A stretch of DNA of 24,300 bases, from the IMG/VR virus record IMGVR_UViG_3300017719_000194, positions 1 to 24,300 of that record, one strand, 5' to 3'. Both the position numbers and the translations under genes were made by a program. The DNA is from a virus. Positions within the stretch are counted from its first letter, which is position 1. Every line of letters begins with the position of its first letter. Positions 1 through 8,600 of the stretch are shown piece after piece. The notes beneath the pieces are model-generated. The model saw nothing but the letters and a program-made list of their open reading frames with translations, was not told the origin of the DNA and made no database searches.

Positions 1-929
1 ACATTGCCATCAGAAAGAGTTTGAGTAACCTCCATTGCATCGCCCAAACCAACAGGTCTAAAGGTAAAACCATATTTACCATATAGGTTATTAAAATAGT
101 CTACAGCTTCATTCTCTTCTGTTTGAATAGATGCTAAGTCAGTAGCATTTAAAGCCTCATTAAACTCACTGTCTTTTAATATTTCTTCTCTACCTTTTAC
201 TGCTGTATTTATCTTAGCTTGACGCTGAGCTTTTTCTTGTGCTTGAAGTTTACTAAGCTCAGGCTCCTCTAGCTCAACCATAAAAGTTGTGAAGGCTTGG
301 TCAGCAGCTATTTGATTTCTTCTCTCATCATCATCCATATCAGATGGTGGTTGAAACCTAAAATCTGAAGCACCTCCCAACCCTGTAGTAGGCTGTTCCG
401 GAGCTTGAGGTGGCACATAGCCTGTCTCCCTCATGTCACGAGGTTCAAAACCAAAAAGGTCTTTAAATTCTTTTTTAGCTGCGTTTATTTTATCTTGACG
501 CTCTAGCTCTTCAGAAGTAAATTTGCTTATATCATACTCAATAACACCCTCTTCTTCTGTAGGTTGTTCCTCAGGTCTAAATGGTATCTGTGTTTCAGGT
601 TCCTGAAATTGCTGATATGTTTCAGCCAATGATAAATCCGAAGAAGTATCTTGTTCCTGAGGCTGTTGTATAGGAGATACCGTATCTTCCATCGGTTCCC
701 CATCGGGCTGTGAATCTTTTTTTTTTATGGTAACATCATTTAAGAAACCTTCAATAGTGTAGTTAGCTTTAAATGTTTCATCAATCCCTCCTATATAATT
801 ATACATTTCTGCAGCATATTTTTTATCCTGCATATCATTAGTAAATCCTTCTAAAGAATATGAGTCTTTAAAGCTAGGGTCTACCGAACCTATATAGTTA
901 AACAGTTGTTGTAAGTATTCTTCTTCCAT
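1..929 (-). CDS. N-terminal part of a large, probably internal virion protein (cut by window edge)
   Basis: The frame is open from an ATG at 929 to the window edge, giving at least 309 residues without a stop, so the C-terminus is missing. It starts 3 nt after the stop of the upstream 649-residue gene and is probably co-transcribed with it. Residues 5-66 are two tandem 33-residue units, each with an aromatic-Asn-Tyr-Ile-Gly core and a later Leu/Ile-Glu-Gly-Phe. Residues about 70-230 are rich in Glu, Gln and Pro and look disordered or coiled. No cysteine is present in the part read. An A10 run in the coding strand (717-726) lies just after the repeats. In crAss-like phages the genes after the muzzle gene encode large cargo proteins ejected with the DNA, so this is inferred to be the start of one. 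No enzyme motif is visible, so the specific function is unknown. Confidence 0.8.
   Translation of the reverse strand, partial: MEEEYLQQLFNYIGSVDPSFKDSYSLEGFTNDMQDKKYAAEMYNYIGGIDETFKANYTIEGFLNDVTIKKKDSQPDGEPMEDTVSPIQQPQEQDTSSDLSLAETYQQFQEPETQIPFRPEEQPTEEEGVIEYDISKFTSEELERQDKINAAKKEFKDLFGFEPRDMRETGYVPPQAPEQPTTGLGGASDFRFQPPSDMDDDERRNQIAADQAFTTFMVELEEPELSKLQAQEKAQRQAKINTAVKGREEILKDSEFNEALNATDLASIQTEENEAVDYFNNLYGKYGFTFRPVGLGDAMEVTQTLSDGN
732..917 (-). repeat. Two tandem 33-codon repeats at the N-terminus of the partial gene
   Basis: Codons 5-35 and 38-68 align without gaps at a period of exactly 33 residues. Y5/Y38, N11/N44, Y12/Y45, I13/I46, G14/G47, D17/D50, F20/F53, K21/K54, Y24/Y57, E27/E60, G28/G61, F29/F62, N31/N64 and D32/D65 are identical. 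The repeat is a protein module; the two DNA copies have diverged. Confidence 0.8.
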
Positions 930-932
930 TTA

Positions 933-2882
933 TTATTTCTTTGGACCGTTTGCATTGTTACCACGAGGAGCAGGAGCAGGAGCAGGAGTGGATTTAGCTT
1001 CAGTATTATTCTGACCTTGCTGAGCTGCTCTTCTCTCTATTTGAAAATTATCAATGTATGCTTTTTTAGATTCATCACTCAAGTTAAACTGTCTTGCTAA
1101 ACCTTCTTTGATGGCTGCATTCTCAAGTAATTCCACTTGGTCCTTAAAGGCTGTAGGATTTTTTAAGTCTAATTCATACTTTTTACCGTTAAATGTAACT
1201 ATTACACCTTGTCCGAAAGAGAATTGGCTTGTTGATATATCATCGGCTATTATTCCTTCTATCTTTAACAATTCATTTTTAACCCTTGACTCTAAAGTAT
1301 CTTCGTCCGGTTCAGTTGCTACCGTTGATGCTAAGTTAGTTAGTGAAGTGTTCTTAAAATTTACCTCATTTGACCTTATATACGCATCATTATATGTAGG
1401 GCGTGTTGGTTTTGCAATACCCATAGATGGTTTAAATGTTGTTGCTCCTAAGTTTTTGCTTAGGTTTTCTTGATATTTTGAACGAGACAATATATCATCA
1501 ACGTTCTGTATTTTTTGACCCTCAGCCAAAACAAAGTTTACTCCTTGTTTTATGAATCTTGATTGGTTAGTTCCGTACGGTAATTTTTCATCATTTAAAC
1601 CTGATGACTCGGTATATCTAATTACAATACCATCAGTGGTTGGCTCAATAGCTTCTATGTTTTTGTTAAGTGCACGTAAATTATTTGCTGCTTCAAATTT
1701 ATCTGCTTCACTTCCATAAAATAATTTCCCAAATTCATTTAGTGCAGTGTCTTGATTTCTGTTTCGTTCACCAATTGCAAATTCAGTTGCAGAAACAGCT
1801 CTTGATTGAGGAGTAAACCCTGCTCCTTTTGTTTGTCTCTTAACATCAATGTTAGCACGTATAGCAAGTTTTAGTTCTTCTTCTACTTTTTCTTTTTGTC
1901 CTCCCTTAAATACAGGGGTTCCTGCAGGATTTTCTGAACGGTCCAAATAAATTAATGAACCTGTTTTGTCTGCATCAAATTCTTTTTTATCAAATGTAAA
2001 CGTATACTTATCACCTGCTTCGGTCTGTAGTACCTTATCTGTTAATACAGAAGCAATATCGTTTCCATTACGCATCATTGCTGATACTTGAGTTTTTTCC
2101 CACTCCTTATATGTAGCTGCAAACTTTTCTCCTTCTAAACCAAAGTCGTGCTGCTTAGCGTCAATCATTGTTATTATGGTATTAAGCTGTCTGCTACCTC
2201 CAATCTGAACAGCACTCTGCTCTAAAGCTCCAAGTTGTTCTGCTGCTTTGGATGCACTACCATTCAAATCAAACCTATCATACTTCTGCTTAAGTCTTTG
2301 TCTTAACTCATTTACTGTAGCAAAATCAGTTGGTTTCTTGCTCATCTCCATTACCCCGGTTTTAGGATTTTTAACCATCCTACCTATACTTACAACACCA
2401 TTAGTGGGATTAAGATATCCTTTTACTTGTCTAAGATTAGCAAGACCTTCTACTGTTTCAGCTTCCCACATCTCACGATAAGAAGACTCATCTCCTTCCC
2501 AACGCTTCATTTTCTCCGTGTATTCTTTCTGATACTCTTCAGCTAGTCCGAATAAATTTGCAGTTCCATCAATAGCATTTTGCCTTCCTATTGTGTAGTC
2601 CTTTACTTTAAGCTGACCGCTTTTTAAAAGACGGTCCTGCATTAATCTAAACTCCTGAGCGTTTCCTGCATACTCTAATGCAAATGTATTGCCCGCATCA
2701 TAGTCACCTGTAGGAGCGTTTGCTAACTCTTCTCCATATTCTCTTGTAGCCTTATCAATAGCAGCTTTTTTATCCTCACGGAGTTGGACCTCCTCCTTGA
2801 GCATATCGGACATATTCTTTCCAATCTCTGCCCAATTTATTTGCGTATCTGCCGAACGTTCTGCGTACCTAAAATAACTCAT
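933..2882 (-). CDS. Putative internal (cargo/ejection) virion protein, 649 aa
   Basis: This 649-residue protein is rich in Lys, Glu, Ala and Gln, has long predicted helical stretches, no signal peptide, no membrane segment and no cysteine at all. It ends in a low-complexity Ala-Pro and Asn-Gly tail (about residues 625-649). Its ATG overlaps the stop of the preceding 318-residue gene by one base (TAATG), which points to coupled translation. It lies downstream of the muzzle gene, between a small Ala-rich protein and a large partial one. That is where crAss-like phages keep cargo proteins packaged in the capsid and ejected through the tail. The role is inferred from position and composition; I recognise no specific domain. 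Confidence 0.75.
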   Translation of the reverse strand: MSYFRYAERSADTQINWAEIGKNMSDMLKEEVQLREDKKAAIDKATREYGEELANAPTGDYDAGNTFALEYAGNAQEFRLMQDRLLKSGQLKVKDYTIGRQNAIDGTANLFGLAEEYQKEYTEKMKRWEGDESSYREMWEAETVEGLANLRQVKGYLNPTNGVVSIGRMVKNPKTGVMEMSKKPTDFATVNELRQRLKQKYDRFDLNGSASKAAEQLGALEQSAVQIGGSRQLNTIITMIDAKQHDFGLEGEKFAATYKEWEKTQVSAMMRNGNDIASVLTDKVLQTEAGDKYTFTFDKKEFDADKTGSLIYLDRSENPAGTPVFKGGQKEKVEEELKLAIRANIDVKRQTKGAGFTPQSRAVSATEFAIGERNRNQDTALNEFGKLFYGSEADKFEAANNLRALNKNIEAIEPTTDGIVIRYTESSGLNDEKLPYGTNQSRFIKQGVNFVLAEGQKIQNVDDILSRSKYQENLSKNLGATTFKPSMGIAKPTRPTYNDAYIRSNEVNFKNTSLTNLASTVATEPDEDTLESRVKNELLKIEGIIADDISTSQFSFGQGVIVTFNGKKYELDLKNPTAFKDQVELLENAAIKEGLARQFNLSDESKKAYIDNFQIERRAAQQGQNNTEAKSTPAPAPAPRGNNANGPKK

Positions 2883-3838
2883 TAGTCGTTTGGATTAAAC
2901 ATTATCTTTCTATCAAATGCAGGGTTAGTTGCCAATTCACTAGTAGACGTAGGATTAAATCCTATAATGTCTATTAGCTCTTGAGAAACTTCATCACTTA
3001 AATTTAATGAGTCAAAAAGATTCATTCCTACTCCGGGTATAATATTATTTGTATCCATAATACTCTCTGAACCAACAAAAACTTTTTTATCCCTTAGCTC
3101 TTTTAATTGGTCAATACTAAACCTATCCTCATCTGTCATAAAATCTTGAAACTCTATTTGTGACATATCATTAACCCCTGATGTATCTACACCACCAAAC
3201 ATTCCTTGTGATGCTAACTGCTCTTGTAACTGAGGGTTTCTTTTAAGAGCCTGCTTAGCTAATCTAGCTGCTTTTGTTTTCTGATATAAAGGAACAAAAG
3301 ATGCGGCTGCTCCTAGCGATGCAGTAACTCCTTGAAAGCCTTCTTGCATTGATTTAGCTCGCATTTCTTTCCCTTCTCTTATTGCTAACTGAGCACCTGC
3401 CATCTCTTCCATTCTTACTCCTGCTTTTATGTCTCTTAGTCTTGATTTTTCTGCAGATATTAATTTATCTAACCCAAACTTTCTCTCTTCATCTCTGATT
3501 GTTTGTTTTTCTAATCGCTGTTGATTTGTCATTAATGTTCTACCTGCTGTTGCTGCAGCACCTCTTGGGTCAGCTTCTGCGGCTGCTTCCATTGCAGTTT
3601 TATATGCTTCTGCTGCTAACCTAGATTGTCTTTCTCTTTCTTTCATTGGTAGCGACAGACCCTCATATACATTTTTACTAAGACTTTTATACAAATCATC
3701 TGTTTTTTCTCGAAGCACTCTGTTAGCTTCTTCTACGTCACGCCTAGACTGAGCCGCCTGAGCAAAAGACATTCCTGTTGTCGCTAAAGTATTAACTACC
3801 TGAGCACCCGCTGCAAATGCTGCAAATCCTACTGCCAT
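2882..3838 (-). CDS. Putative internal virion / ejection-type protein, 318 aa
   Basis: The protein is Ala-rich. It opens with a mildly hydrophobic small-residue segment (residues 1-27), then a long charged helical region (about 30-160) likely to be coiled coil. A second Ala/hydrophobic stretch follows (about 165-187), and the C-terminal third is acidic. It has no cysteine. This pattern resembles small membrane-active ejection proteins such as T7 gp14, but that is an analogy, not a detected homology. It is the first gene of the last block and has a TATCTTTG promoter-like element 41 nt upstream. Together with the next two genes it probably forms the internal-protein operon. Confidence 0.72.
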   Translation of the reverse strand: MAVGFAAFAAGAQVVNTLATTGMSFAQAAQSRRDVEEANRVLREKTDDLYKSLSKNVYEGLSLPMKERERQSRLAAEAYKTAMEAAAEADPRGAAATAGRTLMTNQQRLEKQTIRDEERKFGLDKLISAEKSRLRDIKAGVRMEEMAGAQLAIREGKEMRAKSMQEGFQGVTASLGAAASFVPLYQKTKAARLAKQALKRNPQLQEQLASQGMFGGVDTSGVNDMSQIEFQDFMTDEDRFSIDQLKELRDKKVFVGSESIMDTNNIIPGVGMNLFDSLNLSDEVSQELIDIIGFNPTSTSELATNPAFDRKIMFNPND

Positions 3839-3879
3839 ATTATTAAGTATTTTTGGTTAATGATAAAAATGTATTTCCA

Positions 3880-3887
3880 CAAAGATA
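3880..3887 (-). promoter_or_regulatory. Bacteroidetes-type -7 promoter element before the internal-protein block
   Basis: On the minus strand this reads TATCTTTG followed by TGGAAA, matching TAnnTTTG and the longer consensus shared with the sites at 12082, 15580 and 21345. It lies in the 55-nt gap before the 318-residue gene, 41 nt upstream of its ATG. No clear TTG/TTTG -33 element is visible. Confidence 0.5.
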
Positions 3888-3893
3888 CTAAAA

Positions 3894-4712
3894 TTAGGGA
3901 AATGATTTCATTACCTCTGATTCTACTGCAAATAATTCTGATGCAGTTTGAGATTTTCCTATTGGTAATTCTAAAACAAACTCACAGTAATGACCTAATA
4001 CTCCGTGTGATTCTGCTATTGGGTTCTTAATATATAAGAAATAAGCATCCTGAATTGGTATAGGATTAGTAGCTCCCGGCACTGCAGTTGAATCAATCAC
4101 AATCTTATTAATGCCATTTACTTTATCTACATTTATCTGTGTAATGACACCCGCAAAAATAGGTGTGGTATAAGGAGGTAGTGCATAATACAAATAATCA
4201 CCTACACTTACTATGCTTCCTATGTTTACTGATAAAGCAAAGTCTACTTCATATGCTGCTGCTGCACCACCAACAGCAGAACTTCTTGAGATACCATTTA
4301 ATGAACGTAGCTCAAACTCAGCTTCTGTTACGTTAGCTCCTGTGGTTCCATCGTTCCTTACAAAAGCAAACCAAGCATCTTCTTTTTTCTCAAACCAAGC
4401 ATCATCAATATATCCTGTTGTCTGAATGTCTGTAGTTAGATATGCTTCCCAAGAATCATCAGCCTCAAGATTTAGAGTTTTAAATAATTTATTTGTTAAA
4501 GGCTCTTGATTAAATACACTAGTTAAAGTAGCAGGATAGTCAACTCCATAAAAATTACAGTGCGTATCATTTGTATTATGACTATATATATTACCACCCT
4601 TAAAGGTGTAAAAAAACTGATTCATTCCTATCATATAATCAGGAAAGAATGAATAGAAAGAAGGGAATCCTTTTGATGATTCGCTATATGTTAGTGTATA
4701 ATTTATTGCCAT
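3894..4712 (-). CDS. Putative tail/virion structural protein, 272 aa
   Basis: The N-terminal 45 residues carry a pattern I associate with virion proteins of crAss-like and related marine phages: Gly-Phe-Pro-Ser-Phe-Tyr-Ser, then Gly-Met-Asn-Gln-Phe, then a Phe-Lys-Gly-Gly-Asn-Ile-Tyr-x-His-Asn stretch (about residues 14-46). The rest is beta-rich; residues about 150-210 alternate Val/Ile with Gly, like a small beta-barrel insert. It starts 3 nt after the stop of the 304-residue gene and follows the muzzle gene, so it is probably a tail or muzzle-associated structural protein. The exact role is unknown. Confidence 0.72.
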   Translation of the reverse strand: MAINYTLTYSESSKGFPSFYSFFPDYMIGMNQFFYTFKGGNIYSHNTNDTHCNFYGVDYPATLTSVFNQEPLTNKLFKTLNLEADDSWEAYLTTDIQTTGYIDDAWFEKKEDAWFAFVRNDGTTGANVTEAEFELRSLNGISRSSAVGGAAAAYEVDFALSVNIGSIVSVGDYLYYALPPYTTPIFAGVITQINVDKVNGINKIVIDSTAVPGATNPIPIQDAYFLYIKNPIAESHGVLGHYCEFVLELPIGKSQTASELFAVESEVMKSFP

Positions 4713-4715
4713 ATC

Positions 4716-5630
4716 TTAACAGTTTGCTCTAGTTATTACTACTCCATTTGCATCAACCTCAATATACTCAGTTGCATTTATCTTATAAAACCCTTGTGCT
4801 AATACATTACTTCCATATGCATCTGAGAATACCCAATCATTTACGGCAGGGTTTCCTGCTGTTCCTGATACCGGTGCATTATAATACGTTTCTCCTATTA
4901 CATATCCACAGGCTGTAGGAAAGTTAGGTCCTACAACAGATGAAGAATATCCTGTAAGTAACACAGGACATTGTACTTCTACTGTAAATGATGTTGTAGG
5001 ACAAGTTCCTACGATATCAATGTTTATATTATTTGGAGATGCAGCAACCTTTGGTATAACCATAATGCAATCACCGGGTGCTGAACCTGAAGTTAAACTT
5101 ATTTCTCCTGCTTGAGGCGTTATATCTTCAGTCAAACCTGTGTCTTGAAAACCTACTCCATCTTTATATTTATACTTAATAATATTACTATATGTTGTCC
5201 CTGCTGTAGGACAAGTACCACCTGCTTGCCCAAGATAAGTATATCCACCCGATACTGTGCTTCCGTGATATCCATCAACAGGAGAACTTAGTTTATTATA
5301 TAACACACCATTATATGTAGCTCGTATACCATCGGGTATGAATACAGGGATAAACTTAACAATAATAGCACCCACTGAACTTCCTACATCAACATTAAGT
5401 TCATATACACCATCGTTCAGTAAGCCTGTACCTATTAGACTACCACAAGGAGTTAAGCACTCCGGGCAGCTTTGTATAGGTCCTAGTATTCCACTAACCT
5501 GCTCTCTGCTTATACCACTCCCATCAGCATAGAATCCATCTGCACTAACAATGGTTAATGCAGCATCGTCAAATACTGTTGTTGAGTTAGATAGTGTTGT
5601 TCCGTTTAAGTAATGTGTAGTTAAAGGCAT
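4716..5630 (-). CDS. Putative cysteine-rich tail appendage protein, 304 aa
   Basis: A Gly/Thr/Ser-rich, beta-type protein with nine cysteines (55, 58, 62, 140, 188, 210, 221, 241 and the last residue, 304), including a C-x2-C-x3-C cluster at 55-62. Residues 17-50 and 265-300 look like two copies of one module: a Val-Phe-x-Asp-Ala segment, about ten residues, then Gly-Phe-Tyr, then a later Val-x-x-Asn/Ser-Gly turn. Modules of this kind are common in phage tail fibres. It follows the muzzle gene with a 12-nt gap. It is probably an exposed tail structural or appendage protein; receptor binding is possible but not shown. Confidence 0.72.
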   Translation of the reverse strand: MPLTTHYLNGTTLSNSTTVFDDAALTIVSADGFYADGSGISREQVSGILGPIQSCPECLTPCGSLIGTGLLNDGVYELNVDVGSSVGAIIVKFIPVFIPDGIRATYNGVLYNKLSSPVDGYHGSTVSGGYTYLGQAGGTCPTAGTTYSNIIKYKYKDGVGFQDTGLTEDITPQAGEISLTSGSAPGDCIMVIPKVAASPNNINIDIVGTCPTTSFTVEVQCPVLLTGYSSSVVGPNFPTACGYVIGETYYNAPVSGTAGNPAVNDWVFSDAYGSNVLAQGFYKINATEYIEVDANGVVITRANC

Positions 5631-5642
5631 AATTTAATTTTT

Positions 5643-8600
5643 TTAACAAGTGCAACAAGCATCTTCTATTGTTGCTCCAAAACATAATTCATCTTCAGTT
5701 GATAATCTATAGTCCCAAATCAAGTACAAATAAGCTCCTGTATTCGGCATTGTAAATGTAGCAGAGTATTTATCAGGTGCATCCGTACTGTCTATTGGGG
5801 TAGGTACGTTTGCTAATGAAAGAAGTGTTTTTATATCTGCAACATTATTATAGTACCTTATATTGCTTCTTAAATATCTAAAGTTATTAGGTGTCGGAGG
5901 AAGAGGTGAAAGTACACCTTCGCTAAATACAAAGTCATCAAAGTTAATCTTATTACATATCATACTAACAGTAGCTGAATCAGCAGGAATAACGCCTGCT
6001 CCTTGAAGCCCTGTTATTTGGTCATAATCAGATATCACAAACTCAGTTGTATTATCATTGTCAAAATTAACTAACCTTGAATGTAATGGCGATACAAACG
6101 TGCCGTCAGTCCAACTATATTCGCTATGTATGTACTCACCATTGATTGCATCGCTTGTAATAGATATAGGTATAATAGTAATAGTATCTGCTTCAGGACA
6201 ACCAACCGTAATACCTCGTATATAGCTTTTGTTTGGTGAAGAACTTTCAACTACCAAAGTAACCTTTTGGTCAGCAACAGAACTCTTCTGAATAGTTATT
6301 GTATCGCTAACAGGAGTGGATGCACTAAAATATGTGTTAGTAACGCCTGCATATGTATAGTCTATTCTAAAAGAATTATTCCCTGAAACTGATGAGTCTA
6401 TATCTATATCTATAGTCACATCTCCAACTAAGTCTCCTACGTCAACGCAGAAATCATAAGAGTTGGCTACGTCCACAACAATATTGCCCACTATTATTCC
6501 GCAATCTATGCAGTCTGTAATTACAGGCTTTGGTGTATTGTTTGAACTAAGTACATACTCATTCATATATGGGTCGAACCCACCTAACTTTTGATTTTGA
6601 AATGAATCTATAAATAGGTCTCTAAACCAACTTCGCATACCCTGCTCTGATATAACAATTAATTGTTCGTTTTGAGCTGAGCTACCTTTTAGTTGCAATA
6701 CCGCACCACGCTTTGCGTCTGTAAAGTATTTGTCTTTACCCCACTTAACAAAACTTTCAGGGTGGTTGGATATACCATAGTCCTCTACACGAGCAATTTG
6801 CGTACCTAGTACCTCAGGTACCGATGTTAACGCATTTCCTGCTCCTGCATCTGATAACAAGTTTTTGCCTTGAAGAACATATGATATTTTATCTTCCTGA
6901 AGTGTAAGTATATCCGTCTCTCTGCCTGACAATAATTGGATAGGTCCAAAAGTTCTTTCTAGCGGTTTAAAGTTAAGAAGACCTAAATTAAATTCATTGA
7001 GTTTATTTATATTACTCTCTTCATTGTAAACACCACTGTATGTTAGGTCAGCAAAACGATGTGCCTCTTTATATTCTTGCTCACTTGTAGTAAGAACTCT
7101 ATTTCCTAAGTTAAATGTTTTTCCTATAACTGAATCTCTTATTTTATAGCTCTCTGCTCCATTACCAAACGCAAAACAGTTTATGAAATCTGTATTAACT
7201 ATAGCGGCAACAGTGTCAGTTTGGTCTTGAGCATTACCTCTATGCCTTCCCGGATACTCGTCCAATGTAACAGGGTCTATATACGTATAAGTTTCATACG
7301 TATCAGCAGATTCATACCATACATCGGGTAAAGCGTCCTGTGGTTGTGTTTCAAATATAACAACACCATCTGTCCTATATATATCAAAAGTCATCTGAAG
7401 ATTAGACCTTTTGGGGACTCTACTTCCACAGGCTTCAACCCCCCTAACAAAAAACCCACTTTCAGTTGTAGAACCATTTCCTCGTACTGTCCAACTTGTT
7501 AATGTACTAGGAAAACAAGATGATGGAACAAAGGTATCACTATACCAAATTATACTTGCATCTCCTGTACCTTTTTGTAATATATCATCAAAATCTATTG
7601 CATCTAAGAAATCAATAACACTGCTGTAATCTCTAGTTGCAGTTATTTTTGTTTTTAAATTATATTCTTTGCTGTCACAAAACAATGTACCTTCTCTTAC
7701 ATTGCTTATTTCAATTTCTATAAAACTTCCTGCAGGCATATCTAAATCAGTGAAGGGGTCAGCTGATGTGCCTAGTGGTACTGCGAGCTCAGGACATACA
7801 CCACTAGTACTAGATTCATTAAAATTTCTATATGGTGTATAATTGTCTTCGTCTTGAACTATACTTATTTCATTTGAGTTTACTTTAATATATGCTCCCG
7901 GTTGACTTCCTGAAGTTATGCCATCTAAAGCAAATACTTCTTTCTCTAAAACAGTAACGTACGCACAAGTAGACAAAGGTCCTTGAGTATCTTTTTTAAC
8001 TATTAATCTAGCTCCTTCTTCTACTTTTTGAGAGTTTTCTCCTTCTAGCTTAAAATATACAAAACCTTGTTCGGTAGGTCTATAATACACCTCACTATAT
8101 ATTGCATCATAATTTTCTTCATCAGGCTTTATAGCAAACTTATAGTGCGTAGCCCATTCAGGTGCTATTTGTCTAGTTGGTATATTTACTTGTATACTGT
8201 TTTTATCCTTAGAAGCACTACAAGGAACGTGCAATGAATTGTTATTACTAACAAGTGCTGTACTCGAACGACCAAAGTCATCCATATAAACTATTGCGGT
8301 TTCATATCCTCTATTACTATGAAGACTTCCTATGTTTGATGTTTTTGAAAAAGTTACCGAACCTCCATTTGCTTCATAAAACTCATATATATCTTCGGTT
8401 ATGTCCGTACCAACAGTTACATCATTTACAAAACGCATATATGGTAGATAAATACGTATTGTATCTGCTAAAGGTCCTGAAGAGGTAGTACCAATAAAAA
8501 TTGGCTCGTTATCATTATACGCAGTAGCTCCAACTAAATCTGTACCAAGAGAAGCACTAGCATATTTTGTAACTGTTCCACTTGCAGTAGGAGAAGGAAA

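Noticed and set aside
1054-1473. Plus-strand ORF of 139 aa
   Set aside because: It lies fully inside the 649-residue minus-strand gene, has a composition typical of antisense reading and no leader or neighbours on its strand. The other plus-strand ORFs (for example 2248-2481, 4213-4425, 5338-5532, 7411-7629, 8255-8488, 18552-18803, 19224-19406, 19599-19811, 23648-23839) are rejected for the same reason.
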